NCBI GenBank assembly: GCA_014529385.2
Contig: CM043951.1
Coordinates: 112,284,969-112,348,968, forward strand
Source of the DNA: Adiantum capillus-veneris
Taxonomy: Eukaryota > Streptophyta > Polypodiopsida > Polypodiales > Pteridaceae
Length of the DNA stretch: 64,000 bases
Reading direction: 5' to 3'
Part shown: in pieces, positions 58,503 to 64,000 of the stretch
Numbering within the stretch: the first letter of the stretch is position 1
Layout: every line of letters begins with the position of its first letter
Notes under the pieces: model-generated
The model's input: the letters and a program-made list of their open reading frames with translations, nothing else
Databases searched by the model: none
Told to the model about the DNA's origin: nothing
Program-made: the position numbers and the translations under genes

Positions 58503-59432
58503 TTATACAAGATAGATGAATCCCGCCTCCAGCAGTTTCCTTACCTCGGCCAAGAGTGCCTTTTCTTGTATGACCCCCAGTCGTCGTAGCTTTTGCACAA
58601 CTGGTTTTACCCCTTCCTTCAGCTTAATATGATGTTCCACCATTGTAATGCCTATGATTCTTTCATAGTTGTCAATGAACAGGTTAGGAAATCCCATCAA
58701 CATTTGCAAAAAACCATCTTTCTCCTCAAGTGTTAATTCCGTAGACAACATACCCTTCAACCTACTTCCTCCTAGGCCAGGTGATTTGTTCTCCTCTTCA
58801 TTGGGTTGCCCTTTTGGTGATGGATCACTAGTTGTGCTTACCCTTGGTGGATCCTTCATAATGATACCCATCACATCAATGGAACTGTCACTTTCGTCGG
58901 TGGACCTGGTCTCCTCCTCAGAACCAGAAGATTCGCTAGTGGTTTCATTTGCCAATGTTTCCAGATTCATTTGCTTCTGCTTGCCAATCCTCATGTCGTA
59001 GTAGATTGTCTCCCCTTTCTTACCGGTCATGCGTAGAAGGTCAGTACCCCAGTCCTGTTTTTCCTTCATGGCCATCAACCATGGCCTTCCCAAGATTAGT
59101 GGATAGCCCTCCCCCTTAGTAGGCATTACAAAAACATCTACCTCTACCTCAGTGTTGAAAGCTTTTATTTTCACAGCACTTACCACACCCACACACTTTA
59201 CTTTTGCGTTTTTTTCCATCTTTGCCTTGCATGGAGAAGGCCTATCAACCTCGAGCCCTAATCGAAGCATCATAGCTTCGCTCATTACAAAGATTTGTGC
59301 ACCTCCATCAATGTAGGTGTTTCCAACCCTCTTTCCTTTTATGTTTACGTCAACAATTGGAAGGATGTCATCCATGTTGCATCCCAAAGTTTCTCCGGCT
59401 ACCTTTGTTTTGGAGCATCTTGTACTTACCAT
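58503..59432 (-). pseudogene. Protease domain and start of reverse transcriptase
   Basis: The segment YIDGGAQIFVMSEAM has the form of the active-site loop of plant gypsy aspartic proteases (the Asp is kept; DGGA replaces DTGA/DSGA), and PLILGRPWLM is the second protease hallmark. An acidic Ser/Glu linker follows, then KLRRLGVIQEKALLAEVRKL, the N-terminal edge of the reverse transcriptase. A TAA at 58503 stops the frame, which continues in phase into the next block. Confidence 0.8.
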
Positions 59433-59449
59433 TTTAGACCATTGTCACC

Positions 59450-59995
59450 TTACTTTAGGTACAAGATGTAGCAGTTGTGGCCATGTAATCTTCGGTCTTG
59501 CTCTGCCACATCCAATGTTAGATCATAGGGCTTAGAACTTTCCTCTAGCTGGAAGTCGGTGATGCCCAATTTCCATCGTGGCCTGGATGGCCTCTTGCTA
59601 GTCTCTCCTCTCATGCTTCTCTCATCATCTGATTGTGTAGCTTTCTCCCTCCTAGCTCTTTTCACATTCATGGCTTCAAGTGGTTCTAAAAAGGTTACCT
59701 TCTCCTTACCCTTGTCCCTCTCCTTTGCTCTTGGTGGATCCACTACTACGGCTTTTCCTTTCTCTTCTAGCCTTATGATGTTTACATGGCGATCAGGTGG
59801 TGGGGCTGGTGGAAGAGGTGGGATGGATGCTTGTAGTGGTGTTTGGAGTGGACGTAGAATTTGTGTCGGTGGGGCTGGTGCTCGGGGTGGGGGTGTTCTT
59901 TCTCTAGGGGGGTGACAATTGGTTCCTCCTACCTCCTCTATTATAGTTTTGTCATGGTTTGGGACAGTAGTACATACCGTGACCGTCTTATCCAC
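59450..59995 (-). pseudogene. gag-pol linker, proline-rich
   Basis: A minus frame shifted relative to gag, with Pro-rich (PPPRAPAPP) and Lys/Arg-rich segments. It probably includes the disordered stretch between the zinc knuckle and the protease. The change of frame between gag, linker and protease may be decay or programmed; it cannot be decided from one copy. Confidence 0.5.
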
Positions 59996-60023
59996 AGTTG
60001 TAGCAATGATACTCCCTGTTTTG

Positions 60024-60782
60024 TCATCGTGCTCTTCCAGGGTCTTGATCTCTTTCTTGACTCCTCCCTTGCTCTATTAAGTGGACAGACAAATTCTGTA
60101 GTTGGTCAGTAATATGGGCCAACATATCTTGTTGGTCATCTCTTACCCCAAGAGCCAGTGGTGGTGGTGGAATGGTGGTTGTCGTAGTTGCTGGTCGACG
60201 TGATGTTCCTGCTTCTATTGACTCGGTTTCTTTGGATTTCATTCATAGCTTCTTGTCCTTAAGGCGAGCAATCTCAACGGCTAACTCGTACGTAGCCAGG
60301 AATCTACCTTTCACCTTCTCCTTGATAAGCGGCCATAAGCCATGCGTGAACCGATCTTTTTTTAGGAAATTGGGTGCAGCTTCCTCCCTTGCCAGTGACT
60401 CAACCCACCATTCCCACAAATCCACAAATTTGGACTCATAGGTGGCATATTCTAAAAGACCCTCGTGCTTCAAGTCTCTCAACTTGTCCCACAACTTTTT
60501 TGAAGTGGTACCTCCCCCAAAGCGCCTCTTAAAAACGGTTTTTAAGGGTTCCTAGTCATCTTTGGTTGCTTGTGGAAGTGCATTGTACCATGATCTAACT
60601 TCTAGCTTCATGAGATTCTTAAAGATTCTAAACTGGGATTTATCCGTATCTTTGTTGCTCACTACACATTCTACTTCAAAGTCATCTAGGAAGTCTGTTA
60701 CCAAATCCTCCCCCTTCTTTCCTTTAAATGTTGGAAATGCTACACTTGCCATGATTACTGAGAGAGAGCTAGAAAGACACAC
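60024..60782 (-). pseudogene. gag: gag (broken)
   Basis: A single minus frame starts with an ATG at 60782 or 60752 (MASVAFPTFKG). The retrotransposon gag domain is recognisable from VTDFLDDFE and SWYNALPQ through KLWDKLRDLKHEG, YESKFVDLW and FTHGLWPLI. A TAG at 60552 and TGAs at 60243 and 60024 interrupt it. Beyond the last stop the same frame shows a zinc knuckle (CxxC, then H and C in CX2CX4HX4C spacing near 59955-59995) broken by a further TAA and followed by a TGA. gag forms the virus-like particle and binds the element RNA. All five stops could arise from CAG, CGA or CAA by one C-to-T change. Confidence 0.85.
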
Positions 60783-61610
60783 TGCTTAACTTGCAAAAAA
60801 AAAATTCTTCTTTACAAGGAGGCGTGTATACCCTCTTATACTACGACATAGATTAAAACTTCAAACGGTACATTGCCTTGTACCAAAGGTAAGACAAATG
60901 GTTGATCTAATGCAAGAACCTCAAAAAACCGCTCCCCACCCAGCATGGTGTCAATGACGTGCTGGTAGTGAGCCATCAAGTCCAGTATTACCTTGATTGA
61001 GCGTACACCTGTTGGTATGTGTGATCTGTCTTGAGGTAGGTTGTACTGATTCATGTGAAGCTTAGAGGTGCTTAGTCACTGTCCAAGCTTGTGGGAGAGG
61101 GTGGTGTTTTTTCTTGAAACAAACTCAGTAGATCCCTAGTTTCTCTAGTGAGAGTGTGCGCCAATGATTCCGTTATCTGTGCTGCAGCATCAGGTGCGAC
61201 TTGAAAACTAACTGTGATAATTACCTCGGTGACTTGAGTTACCCGATTCTCAAAGTAGAATAGTGTTGATTCTCTATTGTGTAGAGCTCATTCCATTTTG
61301 TTGTTGTGGGTTGGTTGTAGGTTGCGGACATGGTTTTGACCTTCTCCTTCTTCTTCTTGGAACTTGGCCTATCTATATCCACTGGGTTTGCCGTGTTGGT
61401 TGACTCTCCCACTGCAAATCGATTACCGTTATGCCTGGCACTCGAGCTTCGATGGAGATGCGGACTTCGTTTAGTTGTGCTTGGAGCTCTTCTTCTTCTG
61501 TCGTCCAATTAGCAAATCCTGCTAGCCATTCATCCATTCACAATAGTTTAGGGGTTTCAGTCTTGTAAACTGAAGGGTTTCATGAAAAGATCCTCAGTGG
61601 GCGCACCAAA
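60783..61610 (-). other. Retrotransposon leader
   Basis: The region between the 5' LTR and gag holds short minus frames (60836-61054 and 61239-61508) without recognised domains. It is probably the untranslated leader with possible upstream frames. Confidence 0.55.
61591..61608 (-). other. Candidate primer-binding site
   Basis: Two bases inside the 5' LTR the minus strand reads TGGTGCGCCCACTGAGGA, in the place and with the TGG start expected of a tRNA primer-binding site. I could not assign the tRNA. Confidence 0.6.
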
Positions 61611-63158
61611 TGACGGGAGCAAAGAGAACCCGAACCCCCGACGACCTCTCAAACACCGGGGACCGAATGGCGTGCCTCGAGCCTGTCATGGTAAAGCAAA
61701 CAGGGGGCACAACCTAGCTTCAGCGGCTAGGACGCAAACAACACACGGCCATAACAAAGTTTTCATCCAAGAGAGATGGATGCTTGGGAGTAATGATGAA
61801 GAGGAAGGGAAATGAGATCAAGTGAGAGAGAGAGAGAGAGAGAGTGAGGGAGGGGGTATGTCGGCTTAGTACTTAGGCACCATAGAAGGATGGCGAATCC
61901 GCACACCCTTCACACATACACAAGCTCACTCCAAACACAAGACTAGGTGGCGATTCCTCACACCTCACATGGGCAAAACATTGCAGGAAAACATACTCAC
62001 AAAAACTCAAGCTTTATTTAGAGAATAAGGCGATGAAATGGGGAGCATAAGGTAGGGGAATGAGAGGGGAGAGAGTGGTAGAGCACATGGCGGATAGGTG
62101 GGAGTTGATGGCAAAGACTCGCACGAGGGTTATGGCCATCATCCTTCATTTTTCTGCCCTTCATCTTCCATAGCCCAAGGGTGTAAAGGTCATGCTCAAG
62201 ATGAGCATGGTGATTGCGGTGATGGTGATGGTGTGGGTGGGTGTGTGTGTGCACTAGGCACACAAAGTGCATAGTGTACTCTTTGGTGATGTTGTGTGTG
62301 TGTGAAGTGTGATGTTGACCCCTCTTTACATAGGAGAGGATGGGGGAGAAATTCTAGAATTTAGAAATGAAGAAACCATTATCTACATAGGCCATGTGAC
62401 TGTGGGCCCCACTTGTCTAACTGTGTGTATATGTGCCAGAACGGCAGTCTCATGAGAGAGAGACTAAGAGAGAGAGATGGGTTGATGAAAAAAGTGAGAG
62501 GTGACATGGAGAATAAAGTAATTACAAGAGGGGAGACAGGGAAGTGTCTTCAGAGGTGAATCTGTGTGCAGATGTGTGTGAACACAAGAAAAATCAGGTA
62601 ACCACCGGGTGGGGATGGGTCTGTGGGCACCTTTTTTAGTGAAACTGAGTGTGTGTGGGGGAGGTTATTTAGCTACAAGACAAGAGACATGGCGCCCTTT
62701 AGAGAGAGAGGGGGGTATTGGGGTCATGGGATATGACAGGAGACAGAAAGAGGGGGTGGGGTATACTATTTTGGAAGATAGGATAAGTTGCATGTGAGTT
62801 AGGGTGCATTATTGGTGAGTTAGAATGCATTATTGGTGAGAGGTGGGGTAGCTTGGGGGAAGAGAGAAAGGAGAAAGGAAAAGGGGAAGAGAGAGGGGGT
62901 TGAACTTTTGAGTGGAGGAGAGGAAAAGGGACACAGGGCGGGGCAACAGTGAAGAAAAAAGAGACAAGGTGGGGATGGGCTGCCCCGCAAGCATGAGGTG
63001 GCCTATTTTACCTTTCTCATATATTTACATAATCATACTTTATTTTTTTCTTACTTTTTCCAATGCCTTTTATCACTCCCTCCCTAAGAGGGGGTTTTCA
63101 TGGGGTGGGGACGAGAGAAGAGGCGTATGGGAGCTTGGCTTGTGAAAAGCCCCCATCA
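61611..63158 (-). repeat. 5' LTR (right copy, 1548 bp)
   Basis: The LTR starts TGACGGGAGC at 61611 and ends CCCCATCA at 63158. Differences from the left copy are scattered substitutions and small indels, including a shorter (GA)n run (about 61823-61844), so the insertion is not very recent. Because the element is on the minus strand, this copy would provide the promoter. Confidence 0.95.
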
Positions 63159-63162
63159 ACGG

Positions 63163-64000
63163 GTTTCCCCACTACATGCATTGTCATGTAGAGAACGGTG
63201 TGCAAATATCTTACACCCATGAATATAGGCATTGATCAATAAATACAAGATGATAACTCGGTGGTCCTTATCTTTATGCACCTCTGGACCGAGGTGTGAG
63301 AGGATTAAGCATGATAGAGAATGTGAGGTAGTTTAAATTGTGACAATGTAGGAGCTCTATTTAGGGACATTTATGCCACTTAAGGGCCCCTACATGGGAA
63401 CCATGTACATAGGAGATCTCATTAGATTAGAATGCACCTTGTGGTCCTAGGTCCATAGGGTGCCAATGTAGAAGCTCTAAAGGGCATTTAGGACACTCAA
63501 GTGAACTATGGAAATTGGAATTCCAGAGGGAACCCTATAATCCTAGGGCCATAGGGTGCCACTGTAGAGGCTCTAGAAAGGCATGTAGTCCATTCAAGGG
63601 CTACTAATTGGGTACTATATACCCCTAAGACCACAAGGTTCCTCTAATGTCAGAAGATATCATATGATCCTAGGGCCATAGGATGGCCTAGATGTGCTCG
63701 TAGAACCATCGTGTAGGCACCCTTCCAACCTAGGGCCATAGGTTTCCTCAATAACATAGAGGGGACTCCATGGCCCTAGGTCCATATGAGAGTATTAATA
63801 TCCACCTGGCCAGAATATATGTTGTTCTTTTTATAAAAAGTAGCTCATAAGAGAATGTCAAAGTTGGTTGAGGCAACACGCTGAACATCAAGTTCTTGAT
63901 ATCTAGATTTTCACTTACCAGATGGAAGGTATTGTGAAGGATAGTTTAATTAGGATACTAGTTATAGTTAATAAGAGAATCATGACCTAGGAGATGTTAT
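63163..64000. repeat. Second repeat family resumes; right window end
   Basis: After the LTR there is about 170 bp of ordinary sequence, then from about 63350 to 63790 units such as TAGGGCCATAGGGTGCC, GTAGAAGCTCTA and GGACCACTCAAG-like variants of the family at 50.35-53.78 kb. The last 200 bases are A+T-rich. No gene is visible. Confidence 0.7.

Larger units (their letters stand above)
53895..63158 (-). mobile_element. Ty3/gypsy LTR retrotransposon, Tat-like, full-length but defective
   Basis: A 9264-bp element in minus orientation. It is bounded by two long LTRs that start TGA and end ATCA, flanked by ACGG at 53891-53894 and 63159-63162 as a short target duplication (a fifth base does not match). 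Internal order on the minus strand is primer-binding-site candidate, gag, proline-rich linker, protease, reverse transcriptase, RNase H, second RNase H, integrase and polypurine tract. The second RNase H between the native one and integrase is the mark of the plant Tat lineage. gag and pol carry at least eight nonsense codons plus a frame change, so it is not autonomous. Confidence 0.95.

Noticed and set aside
58669..59915. Plus-strand frames over the retrotransposon (58669-59001, 59559-59915, 57022-57252)
   Set aside because: They are antisense shadows of pol and gag, without domains of their own.
55506..60782. Organellar-style U-to-C RNA editing to explain the stops
   Set aside because: The element is a nuclear retrotransposon with other damage (integrase Asp lost, frame changes, weakened TATA); methylcytosine decay is simpler.
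1..64000. tRNA, rRNA, telomere repeats or organelle DNA
   Set aside because: I looked for cloverleaf-like TTC-arm motifs, TTTAGGG runs and known organelle genes and saw none; a tRNAscan or BLAST search would be decisive.

Overview
This is a nuclear eukaryotic window, almost certainly from a land plant. Three things point that way: GT-AG introns with plant-like splice sites, a Ty3/gypsy retrotransposon of the plant Tat type (it carries a second RNase H domain), and HAD phosphatases with the DLNGLL-type motif that I recall from land-plant proteins. The large repeat content would suit a big-genome, seed-free plant such as a fern, but I cannot name the species.

Layout. At 1-1899 (minus) a 633-codon frame is open to the window edge; it resembles transposon-derived DUF7869-type proteins. 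At 1980-3965 there is a 368-bp tandem repeat. Between about 6.0 and 28.9 kb lies a satellite array whose young part is an 867-bp higher-order repeat (442-bp A plus 425-bp B) built from sub-units of about 50 bp. Nearly every sub-unit carries the core GGACAAGTGGTGGACC. The same core recurs in the 368-bp repeat, in the introns of the gene at 29-37 kb, and in opposite orientation at 37.8-41.6 and 43.5-44.9 kb.

The main genic content is at 29.08-42.75 kb (plus). Two exons encode a protein with a ParB-like domain followed by a methyltransferase-like domain that has lost its catalytic motif. The second exon ends at a strong phase-1 donor (31741). Downstream are three exons, each opening at a good acceptor in the matching phase and each ending in a stop: a SET domain, a HAD/FCP1-like phosphatase with a SAP-like tail, and a second HAD phosphatase. 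The SET exon contains no Met codon, and HAD-2 has none before its catalytic motif, so both must be read as downstream exons. I propose one 5' module joined to alternative 3' effector modules. Inverted-repeat arms at 28.86-29.06 and 43.47-43.67 kb bound this cassette.

The right part holds weakly supported open frames and foldback sequences (45-50 kb), a second degenerate repeat family (50.35-53.88 kb, resuming at about 63.3 kb) and, inserted in that family, a Tat-type LTR retrotransposon (53895-63158, minus) with about 1.55-kb LTRs. Its gag and pol are broken by at least eight nonsense codons, all explainable as C-to-T changes. No tRNA, rRNA, CRISPR or prokaryotic gene organisation is visible.
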